Source of the DNA: Isoetes taiwanensis
Taxonomy: Eukaryota; Streptophyta; Lycopodiopsida; Isoetales; Isoetaceae
Length of the DNA stretch: 64,000 nt
Direction of reading: 5' to 3'
NCBI GenBank assembly: GCA_021234155.1
Contig: JAJEKV010000039.1
Coordinates: 1,176,001-1,240,000 of the forward strand
Below the pieces are notes generated by a model. The model saw only the letters and a list, made by a program, of their open reading frames with translations. It did no database searches and was not told the origin of the DNA. Position numbers and translations under genes: made by a program. Shown here piece after piece: positions 55,346-64,000 of the stretch (position 1 is the stretch's first letter; every line of letters starts with the position of its first letter).

Positions 55346-55799
55346 TCGGGCAAATCAATGTTTAGTACGTTGGAACATCCCGAATACCTACACAATGGGA
55401 ATTACTACATGAATAAATAGATGAAGATGAAAATGAAAAATGGGTTGAATGTGGAAACCTTTTCGTATCAACAGCCAGGATTTCTCGACCTAATAGAATG
55501 AACCGGTAATCCTACGGTGAATGCAACAAAAGAAAATCAATAATATTCAATGTTTTAATCAACACTAAGTTGTGGCCTTGCCCAACAATGCCCATACCCC
55601 CTTTCCAGGGTTATTAATGGCAGCAATCACTTGTTGAAGATCAGGCTCACGAAACTTGAGGGCCCGATTCTCGCATTTTCTTGAGAACACACCGATATGT
55701 GTGGTGTCATGATTGAGACCGCTTCTGCATCTTTTGCATAGCTACTTCTTGTTCTCTTTCTTGTAGCCTGAACAACTACTTTGCTATCCTCCAGCTTAC

Positions 55800-57330
55800 C
55801 CCTCTTTGTTCTTACGCCCTTTCCTTTTTGCGCAAATATTCAGCCAAGTTGCCCTCATCCGATGGAATTACTCCCTCAACTTCCTTAGGTGCTTCGGTGT
55901 GGTACAATCGGTCTGTTGTTTTTTCCTAACCGGTCTTTGTTTACTGACTTCTTCTATAGCTTCTTGGACAGACTTCTTCTTGGGTGGTGGTGGTGGTTCT
56001 CATTTGCAATCAAATCGGTCACAATTGATTGTACTCCTATAGGACTTTTGCAGGTGTTGTGCATCTTCAAATGGCACCATTGTCCTTCTTTGAACCCTCA
56101 ATGGTGAGACCTCAATTGCGAGGACGGATTAACACATCCTTTTTTTGGTGTACTATTTGAAGCACCCGCAACATGGCCAAAACCTAGCTCGTCAAATACA
56201 CCCTCGGCACCTTTCGGGGCAACCATGAATACATTGTCCTCCTCTCAACAATGAACAACAAGCTATATGATACTCATGTTGGCAATTCGATTGCTAAACT
56301 TAACCTCGTAAGCTTTAGTGAATTCCGCACCACATGCCGAACATGTATAAAATGAATCTTCCACTAGCAACTTATCTCAGATAATAATAGTAGAGATGCT
56401 AAATGTTGCAGGAGTATCCATTTTCAGCTTCCACAAATTGTTTATGTAGAAATGCGTAAGTCTCTGTTCTTCTTCGAGAACTTTTAACTCCTCCTCAAGT
56501 TTGAGTTTACGTTTGACCCGCTCATTAACGGATGTAGGGTTCATTGCTTTTTGTACCTTGTTCCCGTGCCAAGTTTCCATCCGGACGGTCTGCTCCAAAT
56601 CTTTAATTTACGCCTCCAACTCACATGTTGGATTAAGCTTGAACTCCCCCGTTTTGTAGCCAAATCATTTGTGGCCTGTCTTAAACCTGTTTTTCAGCCT
56701 CTTCCAACATCATTTTTACGTAATTCGAGGAGGCCTTCTCATTGCCTTTCAGCTCACTTCCTCTTGCTTCCTGTGATTCTTTGTGATAAGTAAAACTGAT
56801 TTTCCAATCTCTGTCTTTGCATTCTCTAAGGTTTTATGTTTTCATCACATGCACCGACCTCATTTGATCCATTTTGCCACCTTTGGCTTTGCCTTCATTT
56901 CATTTTTTCCTAACATGTGCTACAACATCGCCTCTGTTTTTACTTGTCTATTGTTGTGGTATCTTTGACATTGCACAAACAAATGCAGCCCGATTTACTT
57001 TGTGTTCCTCGAGGTGCAAGTATTGATCTAGTGCAATTTTCAAGCATAAAAGCAAGGGCCAGTTGCTTTCTTACTTCTTTGTTGTGACAATTCTTGTAGA
57101 TTTTTCGGCAGAGTGTTTCCAACTTCTCTTGAAGATGCTCCTTTGCACAGTGCCATTTTATCTTTCCCTTGTTCAACTTCTTTGTCCAAACAGAATCCCA
57201 ATCTCGATCCGTGACATTATTTTCCAACCAAGCTTCTTCCTCGTGGGGCTTCACCCCCGAATTGCACAGACCTCTGATGGTGTGAAAATCATCCGCGCTC
57301 CATGCCTCCATCGTCAACAGTGAAACACTG
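55800..57330 (-). pseudogene. N-terminal exons of the HAD phosphatase gene
   Basis: On the minus strand upstream of the HAD domain, the first frame starts MEAWSADDFHTIRGLCNSGV (57312) and runs through ENNVTDRDWDSVWTKKLNKG and LQEKLETLCRKIYKNCHNKE to ENCTRSIL. Later frames give VNERVKRKLKLEEELKVLEE with FYINNLWKLKM (56598-56377) and a Lys-rich PPPKKKSVQEAIEEVSKQR (about 56000-55930). They are helical, charged and on the same strand, so they probably belong to one gene with the HAD domain as its C-terminus. No known domain is recognisable in this part. Stops and frame breaks are common. Confidence 0.4.
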
Positions 57331-57465
57331 ATCTGAGTTTTCGCGCCCAGGGGAAAAGGAGGGAGAAGGGCGTGACGGGCTTCGACGTCCGCGAGTTTCA
57401 GCACTTAAAGTGCTTAAACGCTTCGCCAAAAGTTGTACCCCACTAGCGATTTTACACCCCATTGC

Positions 57466-58265
57466 AGGTAGCTGGAATTTAAACAATTGCAGTTTGGTAT
57501 AATAATGACCATCTTTTGTCATGGGAGGATTTTTGGACAAGATTCTTGTTGTACAAATGGGATCGACAAGTTTGATTGAGGTTGATTTATATGCAGCAAC
57601 CACAGGCTGATGTGTCTATTTGGATATGTGATGCATGTGTTAAGGTAGAGAAGTTTATTTCTTCCACATACAGATTGCTTTTGGGTTGTGATCCTCTCTC
57701 CCATCCCGATTGTGGCATCTTCAGGTTCCTCAACCAGCATGGAAAAGGGTTTAGATGTGGACATGGAGTAAAATGATCTACAGTGTCAATGTTGTGATGG
57801 CAAATTCTCCATAGATGTGTTCGAGTGAATGTCTTGGTCGGCAAGATGAATCCCAGAATCTCAGGTCTTTGCCCTCTCTGTGGCCAACATGTAAAACTCT
57901 TGAACATTTCTTCTTGTGTGATCATCCACTTCTTGCTTGGGCATGGTTATTCACTCTTTTTTTACTATTTCTTCTAGTTGGATTTTGTGGTCTATCTGGC
58001 AGTAGCTACGGTTGTACATTTATCAAGGAGCAGGCATTTCTGAACAACAACTTCTTCCTTATGCTCAACACAAAATTATTAAAGCTTACCATTGCTCGTC
58101 TCCAACTGATGATAAGAAAGAGATATTTTGGAATGTACTTCTTATGCATAGACGGGTGTTTGTGCCTAGTTGGGTCAACTTACCCACTAGGGTTTTATTT
58201 CTATCTGTGCATTGTGTATTGTGCCTATGTTTCTGTATTCAAAAAAAAAAAAAGAAAAAAAAGAA
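57466..58265 (+). mobile_element. LINE 3' end (right half) with zinc region and poly(A)
   Basis: This is the continuation of the LINE interrupted at 49764. In broken frames it reads RIPESQV/LPSLWPTCKTLEHFFLCDHP, equivalent to a zf-RVT-type C-P-L-C-G...H-x-x-x-x-C box (the wanted frame gives CPLCGQHVKLLEHFFLC). It ends in an A-rich tract at about 58241-58264 (A13 G A8). Together with 49165-49764 it makes about 1.4 kb of a 5'-truncated L1-type element. Confidence 0.7.
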
Positions 58266-59196
58266 GCTAATAGGAACGTCACATGTATTGTTTTATACAT
58301 GGATAGACCAATAGGGAGAAATTGTAAGCAAAACACCACATTGCATGAGAATTTATTTTTTCTTTATTTTTATTTAATACTAACACTGCACTACATGTCA
58401 TGAACGTACAAGGAAAACAAGAAAACTACACAAGAAATAGGTAAAGCAACATATGAAAAGATTGAATATGATATGATACAAGTAGAATACAAGTACATGA
58501 AGCCCAAAGGCAAGCAGGAACACCACCTATCTAATAGAAATTTGGGCCTTTTAATCTATTTGGGCTACCTCCATTTGACTTACCCTAGAAAGAGCGCACT
58601 TATTACTTAAGGTTTCAAGGAACACACCATTGAATATCAAACTTTTCCAAATGTCTAGAGGTATTGCGTTGATATAACCATTTCATAATTGTTTTTGAGG
58701 GAATGCAAAGTTGCTCGTATTTTATCCAGAATGAAGTATTTTTCAGGCTATCCAATAACGCAAAAATTAATGTGTGGAGGGAATGAAATTGAGTCATGTG
58801 ATTAATGCAACATAGTGCTACTCATTTGATATTGAAGCTAGGATAGAGTCTATTGTCTGCCAACTAATATGTTCTAGACATTCTTGCACATATATTTTTC
58901 AGCATTGAAGCCTAACCAACCAAAAAAATGGGGCTCCAACCACCGCAACCTGATATTTTATCCCATGCCCTACTATATTCTTCACATATATAGTAGCATC
59001 CACCCTCGAAAAAGTTGACGTATAGGAGAATGGCAGTTAATTGCCATGGTGGTACCATAGGTGGGGCCGAGCAATTGGGAATAGTCGGGAGAGGGTCTTC
59101 TATGTACGTTAGAATGGCAGATCAACTATCATTGCCCTACAAAACAGAAGTTGGGGATGCGTTATTTCTTTTGCTGGGGATGCATTGTTTCTTGCT
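58266..59196. other. Spacer, no gene recognised
   Basis: AT-rich non-coding DNA with short frames only. Confidence 0.5.
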
Positions 59197-59958
59197 CCAT
59201 TAGGGTTTTTTTGAGATTAAAAAAGGGCCTTCAAAACATGCCAACTAAGCCAAATGAAGATAAATGAACTACCAATCAGAAATCAGAGCCTGACGGGTCC
59301 AGTCAGCAAAACTGTTATAACTAACTCACTGCACATTTTCTAGCATAACTATTGATAGAAAAGTCCAAATGAGCTCCAGTTTAGTGCAATAGATAGATCT
59401 CATTGAGATCTTTCCAACCTTAGGTGCTTTGCACATATTTTAACCACTTATGATTGTCAAAACTCCAAAAAATATGGTTTTTACCATTTATTACTATCAT
59501 ACGGGGCTAAAAGATATGCAAACCACCTAAGGTTAGAAAGATCTCAATGCGATCTATCTATTGCACCAAACAAGAGCTCATTTGGACTTTTCTATCAACA
59601 CCCAAGTGGATTGGGACCATGAGAACTTGGCAACTCTTTTCCAAAAATACTCTATGAATATGCCAAGTGGCGAAATTCATTAGAGAGCTCCTTGAGAACA
59701 TTGACAATAGTGAAAAAGATACTCTTATCAGTAGAGAGTAGATGTAAAAATTGTAATTGTCCCATGGCCTACGGGTCTTTGTTGGACGTTAATAAATCTT
59801 ATTATTATTATTACTTATGCTAGAAAATGTGATCCAGTGAGTTAGTTATAACTGTTTTGCTGACTGGATTACCAGTTCTATTTTCTGATTGGTAGTTCAT
59901 ATAGCTTAGTCAGCAGTTCTTAGAAGGCCCTTTTATGATCTCAAAAAATCCCTAATGG
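59197..59958. mobile_element. 762-bp foldback element
   Basis: It begins CCATTAGGG and ends CCCTAATGG. The outer arms (59197-59360 and 59810-59958) and the inner arms (about 59365-59430 and 59515-59600) are inverted copies, for example GATAGATCTCATTGAGATCT against its mirror. The right arm is interrupted by about 200 bases of unrelated AT-rich sequence (59605-59805). No coding frame. Confidence 0.82.
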
Positions 59959-59974
59959 AAGTAGAGCAACGGCT

Positions 59975-60240
59975 TGAAATACAAGAGAACCGTTTTGAAG
60001 TAGAAGAAAACTGATTTGAAGCTTCTTGCTCTTAGCATAAGAGCATCAATTTGAAGCTTGCAAAAGAGAACTGATTTGAAGCTTGTAGAGAATCGATTTG
60101 AAGCTTGCAGAAGAAAAGTTTCCAAAATCGATTTGAAGTTTGAAGCTTGTAGAAGAGAACTGCCTGGCAGAGCTTGCAGAAGCTAAAGAGAACTTGTTAA
60201 CAGAAGCAGAGCATTAGATTGAAAAAGCAATAGAGAGCAC
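59975..60240. repeat. Degenerate GATTTGAAGCTTGCAGAAGAGAAC array
   Basis: At least six imperfect units of 22-30 bases carry TTTGAAGCTTG and AGAAGAGAACTG. They decay toward the right (CAGAGCTTGCAGAAGC). Each unit contains a HindIII-like AAGCTT. Confidence 0.75.
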
Positions 60241-60609
60241 TAGTTCTTCACCAGCTAAGCAGAATTGTTGACCTGGACTTGAATTCCGCATTGGAGGGAG
60301 TGGATACATGATGCGACAAGAACAAATTTTTAGATGAAAATGCAAACCCATCTTCTATTTTATATAGGATCAAGAAAGTTTGAGGACCATTTTACAGCCA
60401 TACAATTCGCATTAACAGGGAGCGAGTGATATCTATTAATAAAGATGTGTGCCAACCATCATTTTTTTCTCTTCATTTTCTCATCTGTATATGTTTTTTT
60501 TTGTACAGCGAAATGGTTCAGGTAAACACTCAATTGCTTATGGTTACCCAATTTTAAAAAATTCAACTATATAGAAATCACTTCTATAATGAATACAACA
60601 TAAGCATCT

Positions 60610-61440
60610 CGAAAGAATAGGTAGTTAAAAGCCTAGTCCAGGCTTCCAATGAGCATAAGCTTTAGCAAAGACCTTGTAAATAAAAGACAACAAGGTAATG
60701 AGACGCAAGTCTAAAATTGAAGAGGGCTTTCTACACTTGAGGATGAGAGATATGCAGGACGAACTAAGGATTTTATCCAATTGCCATTGTCTTATGAAGT
60801 TAGTAAAGGCATATACACATCCTCGCCAAGCCAAGCCCAAAATTTCTATATACCCCATAGAAATACCATCAATTGCAAGGCATTTGCCTTCGTTAGAAAA
60901 ATGTAGCATCCTCAAAACATTGGAAGTGATCTCAACTTTTAGGCTAGCCTTTTGCTGTTCAAAAACAGTAGGATGAACCTTTGCAAGTAGTGCCTCTTGA
61001 AAATCTTACTGGAAGGGATGGCAACGGGCAGCAAAGAAGCTAGGAAAATGATGATGCACAAAATTCTTGAGCTCTTCTGTGTAAGAAATGAGAGGACCAT
61101 CAGGAACCTAGAGAGACACCAAAGCAGAAGCTTGTGTTCTGCCCGTTGTAGCTCTAAAGAAGAAACTCGTACAATGATCTTTCTCCTTAAATCATTGCAG
61201 TCTAGCTCTAATGCAAGCTTTGTGAGCCTGATCTGACTCAATTTGCTGAGTGCGAGCCAGAGTTTGCTTCTCCAATTGGCCATTGGAAGGGAAAATAGAT
61301 CCCTGGGCTACTAATTGCTGATATTACGCTATGAAAATCCCCCAATTTGCAATTGCACGACCCCAGCCTTTAGCAAACGACACTACCGCATCAACCGCAT
61401 CAAAATACTTGCCATCCCTTTTCGTCTGGAAAATGCAGAT
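60610..61440 (-). mobile_element. LINE reverse transcriptase N-terminal part, degraded
   Basis: On the minus strand, in changing frames: QLEKQTLARTQQIESDQAHK with the typical Glu/Gln-rich pre-RT helix, then VPDGPLISYTEELKNFVHHH, then VLRMLHFSNEGKCLAIDGIS, equivalent to the L1 pattern ...l..gKspGPDGi. FTNFIRQWQLDKILSSSCIS and LILKCRKPSSILDLRLITLL with YKVFAKA follow, which is RT block 1-2 (LIPK...PxxxxDFRPISLxxxxYKIxxK). It is separate from the two plus-strand LINE copies. The YxDD region is absent because the element is cut at about 60610. Confidence 0.72.
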
Positions 61441-61839
61441 GATCAAGCTTATTTACAACTAACCTGAAACTCCTCATCTTTCAAGAAAGAGTTAACTTGA
61501 AATAGGCTTTAGATCTACTATGTGCAATATCTGGAGCAGAACAAAAGCTTTGTGGATTTTGATCTGAAATAGAACTATCCAGTAGGCTTTCGCAAAAGAA
61601 AGTGGGCATATGAACGGCTGCTAAAGCATTATAGTACACCCACATCATGTCTTGCATATGCCCTTCCATCGCCCAACCAGACATTGCACCAAGTAAAGCC
61701 TGGGTCTCCATCCACTTTTGCAAAACTACAGCTTGCATTAGGTGTTGCCATTGCTCACATTCGAAATTCTGAGCAATTCAGTCCCTCCGCCACACCTGTC
61801 AGCATCAAGTTCGACCATGTTGAAGCCCACCACGAGGAG
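61441..61839. other. Spacer between LINE and Gypsy remnants
   Basis: Contains an 85-codon minus-strand frame (61738-61481) without motif. It may be decayed LINE endonuclease or Gypsy sequence. Nothing firm can be said. Confidence 0.35.
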
Positions 61840-62501
61840 CTAAGCTACATGAGCACCCTGATATTTTTCATTAATGTTGGAACGGAAACAACGTTTGGCT
61901 TGCATAGCCGTTATTAACTTGGGGGAAACTACATAAGGAGTACCCTGAAGGGTAATTTTCTTTCCTTCTTTAGAAATAACTAACAAGTGTTTTTTCCAAT
62001 CAATAGGAGGATTAACCATTTGAAGCCATTTGATACCCAGTACCACATCAAATCTGGTCAGTTTTGCTAAGTCAAAACTCATTGTTTCCTCATAATCCCC
62101 AATGGTCAAGTGCACACCAGCCACCCCGTGGCTCCAATGCTGAACCTGTTTCCCAGCTTCAGTCTCAATTTTGTATGGTGCCACTTGAACCAATTCCATG
62201 TTTAGTTCTTGTGCTAAGTCTGCAAAAATGAAATTGTCAGTACTCCCAGAGTCAACAAGAACAATAACATTTCTATTATTTTTTCAAGTAAACGGATAAC
62301 TTGCCCGGCAAAGTTATCTTCCTTACTTACAGAACTGGGCTCCCCCCGAGCTATGGCGGAGAGTTGCTTGGTTCCTCCTTCAACCTGCTTGGTTGTAGCG
62401 GCCATCGCCTTCTTGTCCTTATGGGGTTGCACCACAATTGTAGCAAGCAAATGACTTAGTGGATTTCTTCCCTGAAGAGGCATCCCCTTTGCCTTTATCA
62501 T
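61840..62501 (-). pseudogene. Gypsy retropepsin region
   Basis: The active-site strand is read across a frame change as VIVLVDSGSTDNFIFADLAQ (about 62270-62212), then MELVQVAPYKIETEAGKQVQ and FDVVLGIKWLQMVNPPIDW. The D-S-G triad and the D-x-x-L-G-x-x-W-L motif are present. It ends QGAHVA before a stop at about 61840, where the RT linker should begin. The frame break near 62215-62280 inactivates it. Confidence 0.8.
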
Positions 62502-63505
62502 TGCTTGGAGGGTTAACTTGGGCTACTCTAGCCCTTTTATTCGGCCCTCCTTGCTTATTTTCAAGTTTTCTTTGCTTCCATTCTTGGAAGCGACGAGCTT
62601 TCTTGCTCTCTTCCTCCCCCTCCTCCCTTGGGGAGCTTGCTAATGTGCGTACTAGGGACACGGCAGACTCAAAATCCCCTGGATTTACCTGCTTAATGTG
62701 TGCCCTAAGGCTACGATCTTTAAGCCCATCTTCAAAATAACTAACTTGCATCCGTGCTGGCATATCCTTGATCCTTGCAAAGCGCATGATGTTCATCATG
62801 GTGAGGGGCATATTCTTGCTTAAAGAATTTGCAAAAGTCTGCCCAACTATTTATCGCCACTCCTCTCCCCATGAGGATCCCCCACCAAGAAGCAGCAGCC
62901 CCTCGCAACTGGAGAGCAGCATGCAGCACCCTGGCTGCATGTCCCTTCTTAGTGGCTCGAAAATAAGTTTCCAACCACTTAAGCCATTGAATGGCTTGTT
63001 CTGCTGACCCCGTACCACATAATTCAGGATGATCTCTTTTTTCTAGCCCCTTAACCTCCACAAGAGACAAGGCCGCTAGTACTTCTACTCCCTCAGTGGG
63101 ATCATCCATTGTCCTAGTTCCAGCTCCTTGAGCTTGGCTAGTTTGGTTTGCAACAACAGTTGGGTTTACATGAGAAGGGTTTGCTTGGGTTGAGACCCTT
63201 CCCCGGGCTCCTTGAGCCTGGTTAACTCGGGCTCCCTGAGCCTGGTTAGGTCCCCCATTGGCATTGGTGCCCCCTGGGCCCCTTGCCAATAATCGGGCTA
63301 TGGTGTCAAACAACTTCTTCTCTCTTTCTGCTGCATCATTAGCTTGCTTAGTTAACTGAAGTTGCAAACTCTTGAGCAATTGGTTAGTATGTGCTTGCTC
63401 AATTTTTGTTTCTGCAACCTGCCCCATCAACTCACGGATTCTTGCTTTGGCATAATCCAATTCCCCTTGAAAGTTGCGGGGTCTTCTAATCCTTCCGATG
63501 TGCAT
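62419..63505 (-). pseudogene. Gypsy gag with zinc knuckle
   Basis: The frame starts MHIGRIRRPRNFQGELDYAK. A coiled-coil-like Gln/Leu/Ala helix (ETKIEQAHTNQLLKSLQLQL) is followed by a Gln/Gly repeat (NQAQGARVNQAQGARGRVST). The gag domain follows, with QAIQWLKWLETYFRATKKGH, LQLRGAAASWWGILMGRG and WADFCKFFKQEYAPHHDEHH. In an overlapping frame (62811-62419) it continues through FEDGLKDRSLRAHIKQVNPG and a Lys-rich linker to FACYNCGATP, the CxxC start of a CCHC knuckle. The frame change lies at about 62745-62805. Confidence 0.85.
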
Positions 63506-63728
63506 GGGGAATCCTGGGCTGCAGGTTCTTCTTCTTGATCATGCACTTGCTGATTATCTAATCCTTCCTGACGGAATTTGGAGGTGAGCTCATCTAATTC
63601 CCTCACCTCTTCTTCCGTAGGAGCAAGATCATCAAGAAGGTCTTCTCCTTAATCTGGGATAAGGGAAGCCAGACCCATGAGAGGATCTGCTGCCATGATC
63701 TCGTTCTCCATATCAGCCCCAAACTCAG

Positions 63729-63740
63729 GCTCTGATACCA
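63729..63740 (-). promoter_or_regulatory. Gypsy primer-binding site
   Basis: The minus strand reads TGGTATCAGAGC, the exact initiator-Met tRNA complementary site, followed to the right by the LTR edge. Confidence 0.88.
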
Positions 63741-63741
63741 A

Positions 63742-64000
63742 TGTAACAGTTCTTGGCTGCACCTGAGCCACAAGCCGCATCAATCACACCTTCCTCCGCT
63801 ACCCTCGGAATCCCTGATTCCCCCACGGTGTTGAGAGCCTTCCTAAGGCTCTGATAGATGCAAGCAATCAGCAAAAGAGTTTCAGATTGGTTTACTGTGG
63901 CAAAACCGTGATCAAGCCCCAAATCTGTCAGATCTTTTATAGGGCACCAAATGGCCTTTGGGTTGGTTCAACGGAAGGCCAACAAGCCGAAATGGAGAAT
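63742..64000 (-). repeat. Gypsy 5' LTR, runs off the window
   Basis: Starts TGTAACAGTTCTTGGCTGCA beside the primer-binding site. Only about 260 bases are visible. A short minus-strand frame (63922-63725) within it has no motif. Confidence 0.7.

Larger units (their letters stand above)
49765..57465. mobile_element. ~7.7-kb DDE transposon carrying transposase and HAD phosphatase genes
   Basis: The left end GCATTGGGTGCAAAATCG (49764) matches the inverse of the right end (GCAATGGGGTGTAAAATCG read inward from about 57465), with similarity over some 30 bases after small gaps. The word AAGTGCTTAAA lies subterminally at both ends. The two halves of a LINE on either side, in the same orientation, independently bracket the insertion. 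A target duplication was not evident. Genes are convergent: a transposase-like gene on the plus strand (50112-52850) and a HAD phosphatase-like gene on the minus strand (57330-54750). Both are decayed. Confidence 0.6.
61840..63740 (-). mobile_element. Gypsy element 5' part: gag and protease, truncated after protease
   Basis: In minus-strand order: primer-binding site (63729-63740), an acidic leader frame (about 63700-63510), gag (63505-62741), a Ser/Lys-rich linker with a partial zinc knuckle, and a retropepsin-like domain (about 62280-61840). The element stops at about 61840 against unrelated sequence, so RT, RNase H and integrase are missing. The 5' LTR continues past the window's right edge. 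It is distinct from the Gypsy element at 24-31 kb in gag sequence. Confidence 0.85.

Noticed and set aside
49139-58275. AAGAAGCTAATAGGA at 49139 and 58261 as target-site duplications of a single large insertion
   Set aside because: A 15-base match is expected by chance in 64 kb, and the second copy lies after a LINE poly(A) while the first is inside unrelated spacer. The LINE join at 49764/57466 explains the structure better.

Overview
This window looks like nuclear DNA from a large, repeat-rich land-plant genome. A non-seed plant such as a fern is my best guess. The basis is a plant-type TOM20 gene with six short exons, a PLS-class pentatricopeptide (PPR) gene, a cobalamin-independent methionine synthase fragment, GT-AG introns, and abundant Gypsy, Copia and LINE debris in AT-rich DNA. 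Only one gene looks fully intact: TOM20 at 42.8-44.3 kb. Almost everything else is mobile DNA, or gene pieces moved by mobile DNA, and most of it carries stops and frameshifts.

Layout: 0-5 kb holds degenerate short-period arrays, an unknown coding remnant, a 121-bp tandem duplication and one hypothetical ORF. 5.5-19.4 kb is a decayed DNA transposon with divergent genes. Leftward is a DDE-type transposase-like gene (DUF7869-like core preceded by two DUF8039-like modules). Rightward is a gene with a ParB-like segment followed by an FCP1-type HAD phosphatase segment. A broken Copia element (14.1-18.2 kb, minus strand) sits between those two segments. Introns and spacers here are peppered with short GC-rich palindromes built around a CGCTACGCG-like core. 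21.2-22.6 kb is a LINE 3' end with a poly(A) tract.

24-31 kb appears to be one truncated Gypsy (chromovirus-like) element on the minus strand. In element order it has an LTR edge with a tRNA-Met-type primer-binding site (30.65 kb), an ORF that begins like the histone H3 tail and ends in a histone H3 fold (30.1-29.0 kb), three hairpin repeats (28.9-28.4 kb), an unrecognised ORF (28.1-26.6 kb), then gag, protease and a truncated reverse transcriptase (26.3-24.1 kb). The histone H3-like ORF is the most surprising feature in the window.

31.1-32.7 kb is a cluster of unrelated gene pieces: a small conserved protein, a PPR fragment and an intron-containing MetE fragment. A foldback/MITE element and a probable Gypsy LTR follow. 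36-37 kb holds a 194-bp direct duplication rich in GCATGCAT palindromes. 39.4-44.3 kb is a small genic island: a broken PPR gene, two small inverted-repeat elements and TOM20. 49.2-58.3 kb is a LINE (plus strand) split by a second DDE transposon of about 7.7 kb. That transposon carries its own transposase (plus) and another FCP1-type HAD phosphatase gene (minus). 59-64 kb has a 762-bp foldback element, a decayed LINE (minus) and the 5' part of a Gypsy element (minus) whose LTR runs off the window.

Two themes stand out. Two different DDE transposons in one window each carry an FCP1-like HAD phosphatase with the same altered DLNGVL motif, which suggests a shared cargo function. A Gypsy element also appears to encode an H3-like protein. 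All family names come from reading motifs by eye and from memory; no search was run.
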